From assembly GCA_015061745.1 (NCBI GenBank), contig SUWB01000008.1:1-64000 (forward strand): 64,000 nt of DNA, read 5' to 3'. The notes under the pieces were generated by a model that was not told the DNA's origin, did no database searches, and saw nothing but the letters and a program-made list of their open reading frames with translations. The position numbers and the translations under genes were made by a program. Position 1 is the stretch's first letter; every line of letters begins with the position of its first letter. Below are positions 9,408 through 16,829 of this stretch, one piece after another. The DNA is from Lentisphaerota bacterium (GTDB taxonomy: Bacteria > Verrucomicrobiota > Lentisphaeria > Victivallales > Victivallaceae).

Positions 9408-10775
9408 TCAACCGAGAAGTTCTTTCTGAGTTTCGACAATGGCTTCTTCGATAATGTCCATACCCTTCATTGCCACTTCATCAGGCATAATGATGGGAGG
9501 ACTCATCCGCAGGATATGTCCGGCAGGCACCCAGGCAAGTCCCTTGCGGAAAGCCTTTTGATAGACCATTTTACCGGCTTCGTCAAAAGGAGTTTTAGCC
9601 TTTTTATCTTTAACAAGTTCGATTCCCAGCAGACAGCCTTTGCAGCGGGTATCACCGACGATCTCGTACTTGCTTGTCCAGTCAGCCATACGTTTCTTGA
9701 AAAGTTCTTCAAGGTGCTGAGTATGCTCCAGCAGACCTTCTTCTTCGATCACTTCAAAACAGGCCAGAGCCGCAGCACTTGCCATAGGATTGCCGCCGTA
9801 GCTGGTGGAAGCACTGATCTTGTCAACAGCATCAGCATAGGGTTTGCGGACAGCCATACAGGTCACAGGGAATCCGTTGCCGAATCCTTTGCCCAGAGTG
9901 ACCACATCAGGAATCACATCCCAGTGTTCGCAGCACAGGATCTTACCGGTACGTCCCATAGAGGTAAGAACTTCGTCGGCAAAGAGCAGAATACCTCTTT
10001 CGTCGCAGAACTTGCGGAGTTTGGGGAAGAAATCATCCGGAGGCATAATGCTGCCGCCCCAGCCCTGAATGGGCTCGATCACAAACGCCGCCACCTGATT
10101 GGTGGTGGATTCACGGATAAAGGTATCGTAAAATTCAAGATACTTTTCAGTATCAAGAGAACCGTCTTCACGGGTCCACCAGGGGCGGTAGGTATCGGGG
10201 CGGGGAACCATATAGAATCCGGAGGGCCGGGCGGGACCGGAAAATTTGGTCATACGGGCACAGCCGATAGAGTGTCCGCTCTTGCCGTGGAAATCCATAA
10301 AGCAGGAAAGGAATTCGTGCTTTCCGGTGGCGGCACGGCAGGTACGCAAACCGGCTTCAACGGCGGCTGTACCGCAGTCGTACAGCTGAAAACACTTCAA
10401 ATCACCGGGCAGAGTGGCCGCCATTTTTTCCAGCAGACGGGTCTTGATCTCGGTGGTGAAGTCGTGGCAGTTCATCAGCTTTTTAGCATATTCGGCAACA
10501 GCTTCAGAGATCTTGGGGTGACAGTGGCCCAGAGTGGTCACATAGATACCGCTTGAAAAGTCGATATACTGATTGCCGTCGGCATCTTCGAGCATACACC
10601 CCTGCCCTTTTTCAAAGGCCACGGGAAAGAGGCGCACCTGACCGGAAAGTCCCCGGTAATACTGGGCGGCACGGTCGTGCAGAGCCTTGCTTTTGGGGCC
10701 GGGGATCTCAGGGGTGACAAGTTTGGGGATCTGAGTCAGATCAAGCTGATAAGGAGCAGGATTGTACTTTCCCAT
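9408..10775 (-). CDS. Class III PLP-dependent aminotransferase
   Basis: 455-residue aminotransferase of the GABA/ornithine/dialkylglycine-decarboxylase class. Visible landmarks are the cofactor-binding FADEVLTSMGRTG (Asp267), the Schiff-base lysine K296 in VVTLGKGFGNGFP, and the N-terminal DADGNQYIDFSSGIYVTTLGH. It transfers an amino group from an omega-amino compound to a keto acid. It is the first gene of the minus-strand operon, starting 195 bases from the divergent DeoR-type regulator. AAAGGA precedes the ATG. It implies that the operon's substrate carries an amine or that transamination is the entry step. The exact substrate is unknown. Confidence 0.88.
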   Translation of the reverse strand: MGKYNPAPYQLDLTQIPKLVTPEIPGPKSKALHDRAAQYYRGLSGQVRLFPVAFEKGQGCMLEDADGNQYIDFSSGIYVTTLGHCHPKISEAVAEYAKKLMNCHDFTTEIKTRLLEKMAATLPGDLKCFQLYDCGTAAVEAGLRTCRAATGKHEFLSCFMDFHGKSGHSIGCARMTKFSGPARPSGFYMVPRPDTYRPWWTREDGSLDTEKYLEFYDTFIRESTTNQVAAFVIEPIQGWGGSIMPPDDFFPKLRKFCDERGILLFADEVLTSMGRTGKILCCEHWDVIPDVVTLGKGFGNGFPVTCMAVRKPYADAVDKISASTSYGGNPMASAAALACFEVIEEEGLLEHTQHLEELFKKRMADWTSKYEIVGDTRCKGCLLGIELVKDKKAKTPFDEAGKMVYQKAFRKGLAWVPAGHILRMSPPIIMPDEVAMKGMDIIEEAIVETQKELLG

Positions 10776-10911
10776 AATTCATTATCCTTTCGTTTTGATA
10801 AAAATAAAAATGTTTATTTGTTGTTACAAAAATGATTTCAAGGTAACATAACCCCTCTTTCCCTATAAAACAAGTGCTGTTGAACCCGGAATAAAGTTTT
10901 TTTCTGAAATT

Positions 10912-10930
10912 AATGTTAATTTTTAACATT
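10912..10930. promoter_or_regulatory. Inverted repeat, candidate operator between operon and DeoR gene
   Basis: Perfect 8-bp inverted repeat AATGTTAA, three T's, TTAACATT, in the divergent intergenic region. A second short dyad, CACC-ATTTGC-GGTG (10945-10958), lies next to the regulator's start. DeoR proteins bind such dyads near their own genes. The assignment is by position and symmetry only. Confidence 0.5.
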
Positions 10931-10970
10931 TCAACCTTGTAATTCACCATTTGCGGTGTTCTATTATACT

Positions 10971-11720
10971 ATGCACACCCGACATAAAAAACTTCTTGAA
11001 GAACTCCAACGCACCGGATATCTTTCATTCAAGGAAGCCTCCCGCTACGCGAATGTTACCGAAATGACCATCCGGCGCGATGTGCGTCTGCTTGCGGAAC
11101 GTCATCTGGTTATGGCAGTCAAAAACGGTATGATCCCCCATCCGGCAGGATACGAACCGGAAAACAGTGCCCTGCTCCTGACTCCTGAAAAGTTTGCTCT
11201 GGCAGAAGCCCTTTACAACGCCGTTATGCCGGCAAAGACTCTTTTTCTCGGCAGCGGCTTTACGGTTCTTGCTTTTGCAAAAGTCCTTTCCCGCCGGCCT
11301 GCGCCTCAGGTGACAGTCATCACCAATTCACTTTCTGCTGCGGCGGCCCTTTTCCGGACCCGTCACAAGGTGCTGCTTCTCGGCGGGGAACTCCGGCAGG
11401 AGTCTATGGATTTGAAAGGTGATATGGCCAACACCAATATTCAATCCTGCCGGGTGGACTATCTGATTTCCGGATGCGACAGCTGCTCTGCGGAGTTCGG
11501 ATTTTACACCTCTGACCCGGAACTTTCCCGTTTGGAACGTTCTTCCATCGCCATTGCCGACAAAGTGGCGATCATCACTGAAAGTGTAAAATTCACCCGT
11601 CAGGGCAAAGCGTGTTTTGCCTTGCCTGCTGAAGTTGACTTACTGGTTACAGACAAAAAAATCGACTCCGGAGCTGTAACAACACTCAGCCGTACCGGAG
11701 TCAAAGTTCTGACTGTCTGA
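10971..11720 (+). CDS. DeoR-family transcriptional regulator
   Basis: 249-residue repressor-type regulator of sugar catabolism. The N-terminal winged helix-turn-helix is diagnostic (LLEELQRTGYLSFKEASRYANV followed by TEMTIRRDVRLLAE). The C-terminal sugar-phosphate-sensing domain has the family landmarks LFLGSGFTVLAFAK, VITNSLSAAAAL and LLLGGELRQES. I chose the ATG at 10971; the frame is also open from a GTG at 10956, and neither has a convincing ribosome site. It is divergent from the aminotransferase operon and probably controls it in response to a phosphorylated sugar made by the FGGY kinase. That link is inference from position. Confidence 0.85.
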   Translation: MHTRHKKLLEELQRTGYLSFKEASRYANVTEMTIRRDVRLLAERHLVMAVKNGMIPHPAGYEPENSALLLTPEKFALAEALYNAVMPAKTLFLGSGFTVLAFAKVLSRRPAPQVTVITNSLSAAAALFRTRHKVLLLGGELRQESMDLKGDMANTNIQSCRVDYLISGCDSCSAEFGFYTSDPELSRLERSSIAIADKVAIITESVKFTRQGKACFALPAEVDLLVTDKKIDSGAVTTLSRTGVKVLTV

Positions 11721-11722
11721 TT

Positions 11723-12295
11723 TTATATGACCACCGGAGTCACCTTTTTCACACTTCCGGGCAGCTTGAACTTTACCGGCTTGGAACGGACTTTCATCTG
11801 CACAAAATCGTAACGTCCGAAATTGCAGGGAGCGTATTCAATAACCAGATCGTCCCCCTCCCGGATTTTACTTTCAGGAATCCAGCAGGTAATATTGAGC
11901 AGCGTCCCCTCTCCCGGTCTCAAGGTGACGATCTTGAAGTTTTCCAAAGGCAGAATAACAGGGAAAGCCGGTTTTCCGGAAGCGGGTTTCACGCTCATAA
12001 TCCGGTGGCTCAAGTGAAGAACAAACTGATTTTTTCCCGGTTCGGCATCAAAGCGGATATGATTGAATCCGGTGGCAAGTTTCACGATGCTGCCGCCGGT
12101 ATTCTGAATGGCGAACACAAAACGGTAGCCCAGCTCCTGCACCTTTTCGACAGTAACGATACCGCTGCCGGGAACACCGTTGCGGCGATTAACACTTCTT
12201 TTGCCGATAAGCTGTAAAGAAGGAGTATAAACGCAAATATCCGCAGCACTTGCCAACATACTGCCCAACAAGAAGAAAAAGAGCAAATATCTCAT
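11723..12295 (-). CDS. Secreted protein of unknown function
   Basis: 190 residues with a clear signal peptide (MRYLLFFFLLGSMLASA, cleavage probably after ASA) and a strong ribosome site (GAGGAGGGA) before the ATG. The mature part is beta-rich, with alternating hydrophobic residues and few cysteines, and looks like an immunoglobulin-like or beta-sandwich domain (VTVEKVQELGYRFVFAIQNTG, LENFKIVTLRPGEGTLLNIT). I do not recognise a family. It lies 35 bases downstream of the glycerate kinase gene on the same strand, and its stop is two bases from the stop of the convergent DeoR-type gene. Confidence 0.7.
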   Translation of the reverse strand: MRYLLFFFLLGSMLASAADICVYTPSLQLIGKRSVNRRNGVPGSGIVTVEKVQELGYRFVFAIQNTGGSIVKLATGFNHIRFDAEPGKNQFVLHLSHRIMSVKPASGKPAFPVILPLENFKIVTLRPGEGTLLNITCWIPESKIREGDDLVIEYAPCNFGRYDFVQMKVRSKPVKFKLPGSVKKVTPVVI

Positions 12296-12330
12296 AAAAA
12301 AATCCCTCCTCTAAAATATATTCCGGACCT

Positions 12331-13461
12331 TTACGACTCTTTTGCAAACGCAGAAACGACTCCCGCCAGATTGGCCGCCGTCCGGTAAAGATTTTCGGCA
12401 CTTTTACTGATAGCTTCGTCAAGAGTCAAAGCTCCGTTTGAAATGGAAAAAACGCCGTCAAATATTTTTTCAAGTTCCCTGTAATTTCCTGTCACAGCCC
12501 CGGAACACAGAAGCACCGGCACGCCATACCGGACAGCGTGAGCAGCAGCGACGGCAGGCAATTTTCCGCAGGCGGTCTGCTCATCGGAACACCCTTCACC
12601 GGTAATAAGCAGTTGAGCATTTTCCAAAGCCCGGTCAAGCCCGGTACGGCTGATCACCAATTCCGCTCCCGATGTGATCCTGGCATTGAGCATTGTCCGC
12701 AGCATAAATCCGACGCCTCCTGCGGCACCGCTTCCGGGAAGCTCCGGATCGCCGCCGCAAAGCTCCGCCCAATGACGCAAATTTTCTTCAAGTTCAACGA
12801 CCGCAGCAGGAGTTGCCCCCTTTTGCGGACCGAACACAGCGGCAGCCCCCTGCGCCCCCAAAAGAGGATTTGTCACATCACAGGCCACTTGAATGGAACA
12901 CTCTTTCAGACGGGAGTCAAGTTTTTCAAGAGAAATGCGTGCAATATTTTTAAGATCCCCGCCGCCGATGCCGGGAGGAAGTTTTTTTCCTGAACAGTCA
13001 AAAAATTCTGCGCCGAGAGCCTGAAGCATACCGGCACCCCCGTCCACAGTGGCAGAACCGCCGATCCCCAGCACAAACTCCCGTCCTCCCTGATCCAGAA
13101 GGAATTTCATTACCTCTCCGCTGCCGTAAGTGGTACTTTTCAGCGGATCAAGTTCCTCTTTTCTAAGGAGTTCTATTCCTGAGGCTGCCGCAAGCTCCAT
13201 AACGGCACTCCTGCCGTCTCCGGCGATACCGCAGCAGCAAGTTATCTGCCGCATCAGAGGATCTGAAGCCCGGAGCTGCAGCAGAGAACCCTTTGTGGAC
13301 TTTATAAGAGCTTCACAGGTTCCTTCGCCGCCGTCGGCAAGGGGAAAAGTAAGAACCTCATCCCGGCTGCGTCTGGAAAGCCAGCCTGATTTCAAAGCTT
13401 CACACACCTCAGGAGAACGCAAAGCCCCTTTGAACGAATCCGGAGCAATAATAATTTTCAT
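12331..13461 (-). CDS. glxK: Glycerate kinase (GlxK/GarK family)
   Basis: 376-residue glycerate kinase, which phosphorylates D-glycerate (to 2-phosphoglycerate in this family). The signature N-terminus KIIIAPDSFKGALRSPEV, then PLADGGEGTCEAL, VLGIGGSATVDGGAGMLQALG and GEGCSDEQTACGKLP are all present. The start is set at the ATG at 13461, which opens the conserved KIIIAPDSFKG and follows GGTG. The longer frame from 13509 adds an unconserved tail. Length is usual for the family. It may share a transcript with the secreted unknown downstream. Confidence 0.93.
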   Translation of the reverse strand: MKIIIAPDSFKGALRSPEVCEALKSGWLSRRSRDEVLTFPLADGGEGTCEALIKSTKGSLLQLRASDPLMRQITCCCGIAGDGRSAVMELAAASGIELLRKEELDPLKSTTYGSGEVMKFLLDQGGREFVLGIGGSATVDGGAGMLQALGAEFFDCSGKKLPPGIGGGDLKNIARISLEKLDSRLKECSIQVACDVTNPLLGAQGAAAVFGPQKGATPAAVVELEENLRHWAELCGGDPELPGSGAAGGVGFMLRTMLNARITSGAELVISRTGLDRALENAQLLITGEGCSDEQTACGKLPAVAAAHAVRYGVPVLLCSGAVTGNYRELEKIFDGVFSISNGALTLDEAISKSAENLYRTAANLAGVVSAFAKES

Positions 13462-13534
13462 TGGATCGACACCTTGATTTTTATGTTTTTCAGTGTAATT
13501 TATCACCAAAGCTTGTTGATTTCAAGAGAATAAT

Positions 13535-13563
13535 TTGAAAAAATCGCAAAGAGGGTGTATATT
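13535..13563 (+). promoter_or_regulatory. Promoter for efp
   Basis: TTGAAA (13535-13540), 17-base spacer, TATATT (13558-13563), about 40 bases upstream of the efp ATG. Confidence 0.65.
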
Positions 13564-13603
13564 ATACAACTATACTTGAAACCTAATCAGGAGATTAAAC
13601 AAA

Positions 13604-14170
13604 ATGTACAATGCTTCCGACCTCAAAAAAGGCCTCAAGATTGAAATTGACGGCGCACCCTGGATCATCACCGAATTTGATTTCTGCAAACCCGGCAAAG
13701 GCACTGCTCTCTACCGCTGCAAGATGAAAAATATGATCTCCGGTGCCGGTATGGAAAAAACCTACCGTCCCACCGATAAGATCGAAAAACCCAACCTCGA
13801 AGAACGGGAAATGATCTACAGCTACTACGACGGTGACAAATACGTTTTCAGCGATCCCAACACCTACGATGAATTCCCTGTTTCCGAAGAAACTCTGGGC
13901 GACAGCAAATTCTTCCTCATCGAGGAAAGCGTCTGCAACTTCATCCTTTTCAACGGCGAACCCATTGAAATCACTCTGCCCACCTTCATCGAAAAAGAGA
14001 TCACCGAAACTGAACCCGGTGCCCGCGGCGATACCGCCACCAACGTGATGAAACCCGCCAAGATCGACAACGGTTACGAGATCCAGGTGCCTCTTTTCAT
14101 CAACCAGGGCGACGTGGTCAAGATCGACACCCGTACCGGTACCTATGCCGAACGTGTCAGCAAAGCCTGA
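13604..14170 (+). CDS. efp: Translation elongation factor P
   Basis: 188-residue EF-P, which binds ribosomes stalled at consecutive prolines. The three-domain layout is complete: N-terminal KOW-like domain with the modification loop CKPGKGTALYR (Lys32), central OB domain (YSYYDGDKYVFSDPNTYDEFPV), and C-terminal OB domain ending IDTRTGTYAERV, the usual terminal motif. The lysine at the loop tip matches the residue that EpmA beta-lysylates in Escherichia coli. The epmA-like gene follows after a four-base gap, so target and modifier are co-transcribed. CAGGAG precedes the ATG. The codon set is narrow, consistent with high expression. Confidence 0.97.
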   Translation: MYNASDLKKGLKIEIDGAPWIITEFDFCKPGKGTALYRCKMKNMISGAGMEKTYRPTDKIEKPNLEEREMIYSYYDGDKYVFSDPNTYDEFPVSEETLGDSKFFLIEESVCNFILFNGEPIEITLPTFIEKEITETEPGARGDTATNVMKPAKIDNGYEIQVPLFINQGDVVKIDTRTGTYAERVSKA

Positions 14171-14174
14171 TCCT

Positions 14175-15023
14175 ATGAAGCGTCTTTCCATTCTCGCGCA
14201 GCGGTCGGAGTTTCTCCGTGCCATGCGCGAGTTTTTTTATGCCAGCGGATTTATTGAAGTCGAAACCCCGGTCAAGATTCACGCTCCTGCGCCCGAAGAA
14301 TACATTGAATCAGTCCGTTCAGAAGGAGACTTTTTGCGTACTTCGCCGGAACTTGCAATGAAAGTTCTTCTTTCTCAGGGATGCGAAAAAATCTTCCAGA
14401 TCGGCAGCTGTTTCCGTGCCAACGAACACGGCCGCAAACATCTTGAAGAATTCACAATGCTGGAGTTTTACGCCGTCAACTGGGATTACCGCCGTCTGGC
14501 AGAATTTACGGCCTCTATGCTCAACGCAGCAGCCGGAAACAATCCGGTATTTTCCTCTTACGACTTCATCACTGTTGATGAAGCGTTCCGCCGTTATGCC
14601 GGAGTTTCCGCTTTTGACGCGGACAGAGATGATACCTTTGACGAACTGATGGTCACAAAAGTCGAACCCAATCTGGGTTTGGAACGCCTGACCTTTCTGA
14701 TGGATTATCCCGCCAGCCGGGCTTCTCTTTCCCGTCTTTCGCCTCAAAACCCCAAAGTGGCTGAACGGTGGGAACTCTATCGGAACGGCCTTGAACTTGC
14801 CAATGCTTTCGGAGAACTGACCGACGGCGTTGAACAGCGGAAACGTTTTGAAGCTGCCAACAAATTCCGTGCCGCCAACAATATGCACGCCTACCCGGAA
14901 CCTGTGGAGTTCTACGATGCTCTGGATCGGGGGCTGCCTGAAAGTTCCGGATGCGCCATCGGCGTTGACAGACTTCTGATGCTTCTTTGCAATGCCGACG
15001 ACATCAGAGATGTGAGAGCCTGA
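14175..15023 (+). CDS. epmA: EF-P--(R)-beta-lysine ligase EpmA (PoxA/GenX)
   Basis: 282-residue class II lysyl-tRNA-synthetase-like protein without the anticodon-binding domain, the hallmark of EpmA. Class II motifs are visible: REFFYASGFIEVETPVKI (motif 1), LRTSPELAMK with FQIGSCFRANEHGRKHLEEFTMLEFY (motif 2) and GCAIGVDRLLML (motif 3). It activates beta-lysine and attaches it to Lys32 of the EF-P encoded just upstream. The start at 14175 follows the efp stop by four bases. An upstream in-frame start at 14145 would overlap efp. EpmB, the lysine 2,3-aminomutase that makes the substrate, is not in the window. Confidence 0.95.
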   Translation: MKRLSILAQRSEFLRAMREFFYASGFIEVETPVKIHAPAPEEYIESVRSEGDFLRTSPELAMKVLLSQGCEKIFQIGSCFRANEHGRKHLEEFTMLEFYAVNWDYRRLAEFTASMLNAAAGNNPVFSSYDFITVDEAFRRYAGVSAFDADRDDTFDELMVTKVEPNLGLERLTFLMDYPASRASLSRLSPQNPKVAERWELYRNGLELANAFGELTDGVEQRKRFEAANKFRAANNMHAYPEPVEFYDALDRGLPESSGCAIGVDRLLMLLCNADDIRDVRA

Positions 15024-15148
15024 AAATCATATCGGCAAGATTCTCCCCTGCAAGAGAATAAAACTCTTTAAAAGAGTCTCCCCCTCTCAAATTTTGCAGT
15101 GACGAAAAACGGTAAGTTCTAAAGTTAAAAAATTTTTTTCAAATCCCC

Positions 15149-15177
15149 TTGCTTTTTTATTCAAGAGGAGTTATATT
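15149..15177 (+). promoter_or_regulatory. Promoter for pilin 1
   Basis: TTGCTT (15149-15154), 17-base spacer, TATATT (15172-15177), roughly 90 bases before the pilin ATG. Confidence 0.5.
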
Positions 15178-15268
15178 TTCTCAACAAAAGGTGTTTGAAC
15201 AGCTTTTTTTCAGAATTTTACAGAAAAAATTGAACTTTATTTACTTTGACACAAAAAAGGATGTCATT

Positions 15269-16024
15269 ATGAGCAAAATAAGTTGTGAGTTTCAATGCCG
15301 CAAACCGCTATTTTCTTTTTCAAGTAAAACGCTGTACAGCTTCACCTTAATAGAGCTTCTCGTTGTAATTGCTATTATCGCCATTCTCGCCGCTATGCTG
15401 CTGCCTGCCTTGCAGCAGGCACGGGAACGGGGTATCGGCACCAAATGTGTCAACAATCTTAAACAGATCTCTATGGCATTGTCAAATTACAGAGATGACT
15501 CCAACGACTGGAATGTGGACGTGGGAACCAACGGCACCGGAAAATGTAAATATATGGGTCCCAAAAGCGGCTGCAATTACAGAACTGCTCTGGTAAAATA
15601 CACCGGCGTTGACGTAAAGACTTATCAAAACAAAGTCACTATGCTCAGCTGTATCAAGCATCCTATTTGGAATAATTCAGCAAAAGCCCCCGGCTATTAC
15701 GGTCTCACCTACTGGGGACACATTGCTTTTTCCTGCGACTTGGGCAACAAACGTCTCATCAAACATTCAGAAGTGCGTTATCCCAGTTCACTTGCTTTCA
15801 TTCTTGAAGCATCTTCAGGGGATATCAGCACTTCAGAAAGGCACAAATATTACGGCGGCAGCGGTTGGAATATGACCATTGCCCCTTTCCATAACGGAAG
15901 CCACAACCTTGTCTATTATGACGGTCACGTCGGTTCGTTCCGCTGGTATCAAATGCCGGGCCACCTTGACGGACGTGCAGGTGCCAACCTCTGGTACATA
16001 AGAGGATACGGCGGCGGTTACTGA
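15269..16024 (+). CDS. Type II/IV pseudopilin-like protein (pilin 1)
   Basis: 251-residue protein with a prepilin leader and the invariant [20 protein letters not shown] segment followed by [12 protein letters not shown]. The leader has about 30 residues before the FTLIE motif, longer than the 6-10 of classical prepilins but usual in Lentisphaerota/Planctomycetes. The C-terminal half is a globular DUF1559-like domain with [12 protein letters not shown], the H-X9-DG-type element. The start is set at 15269 because AAAAAGGA precedes it; the frame is open further upstream. The gene stands alone with its own promoter. Function is unknown: such proteins occur in many copies per genome and are thought to be surface or secretion-system components. 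Confidence 0.85.
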   Translation: MSKISCEFQCRKPLFSFSSKTLYSFTLIELLVVIAIIAILAAMLLPALQQARERGIGTKCVNNLKQISMALSNYRDDSNDWNVDVGTNGTGKCKYMGPKSGCNYRTALVKYTGVDVKTYQNKVTMLSCIKHPIWNNSAKAPGYYGLTYWGHIAFSCDLGNKRLIKHSEVRYPSSLAFILEASSGDISTSERHKYYGGSGWNMTIAPFHNGSHNLVYYDGHVGSFRWYQMPGHLDGRAGANLWYIRGYGGGY

Positions 16025-16077
16025 ACGTTAAACTTTCTGAAACAAGACAGGGGCGGCTGCAAAACTTAAACTCTTCT

Positions 16078-16123
16078 TTTTTTTATAATATTTGTACAGG
16101 GAATGACAAATATTATAAAAAAA
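16078..16123. terminator. Perfect AT-rich hairpin after pilin 1
   Basis: 18-bp arms (16078-16095 and 16106-16123) are exact reverse complements around a 10-base loop. Each arm ends in seven A or T, so the structure can act as a terminator on both strands. It begins 54 bases after the pilin stop. Confidence 0.6.
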
Positions 16124-16188
16124 CGCCTCAATAATTTTCACTCCCTCAAACATATCTTTCGGGGGGGGATATGCCCCAAGTATACAAG

Positions 16189-16249
16189 AAGCTCTGTAAG
16201 AGCGGCAGCAGGGACACAGTTGTGTTTTTCCTTCGCCCTTACAGAGCTT
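16189..16249. repeat. 12-bp inverted repeat with 37-base loop
   Basis: AAGCTCTGTAAG (16189-16200) pairs exactly with CTTACAGAGCTT (16238-16249). The loop contains ACACAGTTGTGT, itself a small dyad, giving a branched fold. No T tract follows, so it is not a simple terminator. It may be a small RNA or a degenerate mobile palindrome. Confidence 0.5.
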
Positions 16250-16474
16250 TGTATTTGAGCAACTTCCTTTTCCCGGGGCGGCGTTTCCTTTAATCAGGAA
16301 ACTTTCCCTCAGGGGGTATTCTGACCGGACTTTCTGTCCTTTCAGGACATTCAATATGCTTGAACTTTTTACAAGAACAACATAAATGAAGTATTTTTTT
16401 ATCTATATAAAAATATCTTATTAACTTTTCATAAAAATGTAAAAAAATATTAAGTATTCTTGAAAGCAATTCCC

Positions 16475-16494
16475 GTTTTTTTTCGAAAAAAAAC
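16475..16494. repeat. Perfect 20-base palindrome upstream of hydrogenase promoter
   Basis: One G, eight T, CG, eight A, one C: an exact palindrome centred on TTCGAA. It lies 22 bases before the proposed -35 of the hyp-ech operon. It could be a regulator site or an intrinsically bent A/T-tract element. Confidence 0.5.
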
Positions 16495-16510
16495 TGTATT
16501 TTCAGTACAG

Positions 16511-16556
16511 AGGGGTTGTATTTTTCACAGGGGGAGTGTAAATTATAGCAACCCCT
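16511..16556 (+). promoter_or_regulatory. Promoter of hyp-ech operon flanked by inverted repeats
   Basis: TTGTAT (16516-16521), 17-base spacer, TAAATT (16539-16544). The inverted repeat AGGGGTTG (16511-16518) / CAACCCCT (16549-16556) brackets the promoter: the left arm overlaps -35 and the right arm falls at the likely start of transcription. The hypC ATG is 34 bases further on. This arrangement fits repressor control, or a 5' hairpin in a longer transcript. Confidence 0.55.
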
Positions 16557-16589
16557 TTGCGGGAAAGTAACTTAAGGAAAAAAATACTT

Positions 16590-16820
16590 ATGTGTATCGC
16601 CTGGCCTATGCGTGTTTCAGAACTTCTTGAGGGGCATTATGCCACAGCTGAAATCGACGGAATTTTCCGCCGGATCAGCTTGCGTTTGCTTGATGAAGTG
16701 AATGTTGGAGATTATGTTCTTGTCCACGCCGGATTTGCCATTGAAAAAATAGACTTCTCAAAGGCCCGGGAACAACTTGAAATTATGGAAGAATTAAAAA
16801 AAGGTATCCTTCCTGAATAA
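16590..16820 (+). CDS. hypC: [NiFe] hydrogenase maturation chaperone HypC
   Basis: 76-residue HypC. The start at 16590 gives the diagnostic N-terminus MCIAWPMRV; after Met removal Cys2 is the residue that binds HypD and the Fe(CN)2CO intermediate. AAGGA precedes it. The domain continues with ATAEIDGIFRRISLRLLDEV and GDYVLVHAGFAIEKID, the usual small beta barrel. It shuttles the iron-ligand moiety from HypD to the hydrogenase large subunit. It is the first gene of the hypCDEAB-echABCDEF transcript, with nine bases before hypD. Confidence 0.95.
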   Translation: MCIAWPMRVSELLEGHYATAEIDGIFRRISLRLLDEVNVGDYVLVHAGFAIEKIDFSKAREQLEIMEELKKGILPE

Positions 16821-16829
16821 CGGTAATCT

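Larger units (their letters stand above)
16025..16589. other. Long non-coding interval with several palindromes
   Basis: 565 bases between pilin 1 and hypC with no supported gene. It holds a perfect 18-bp AT-rich hairpin (16078-16123), a 12-bp stem with a 37-base loop (16189-16249), a small TTTCCT/AGGAAA hairpin near 16290, the G-T8-CG-A8-C palindrome (16475-16494), and the hydrogenase promoter with flanking inverted repeats (16511-16556). Confidence 0.7.

Noticed and set aside
9387..10556. Long plus-strand reading frame (389 codons) opposite the aminotransferase
   Set aside because: It is antisense to a clearly conserved class III aminotransferase, has no recognisable motif and no ribosome site.
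16028..16354. 108-codon minus-strand frame in the intergenic region
   Set aside because: It runs through both arms of two palindromes, has no ribosome site and no recognisable domain; better explained as non-coding.
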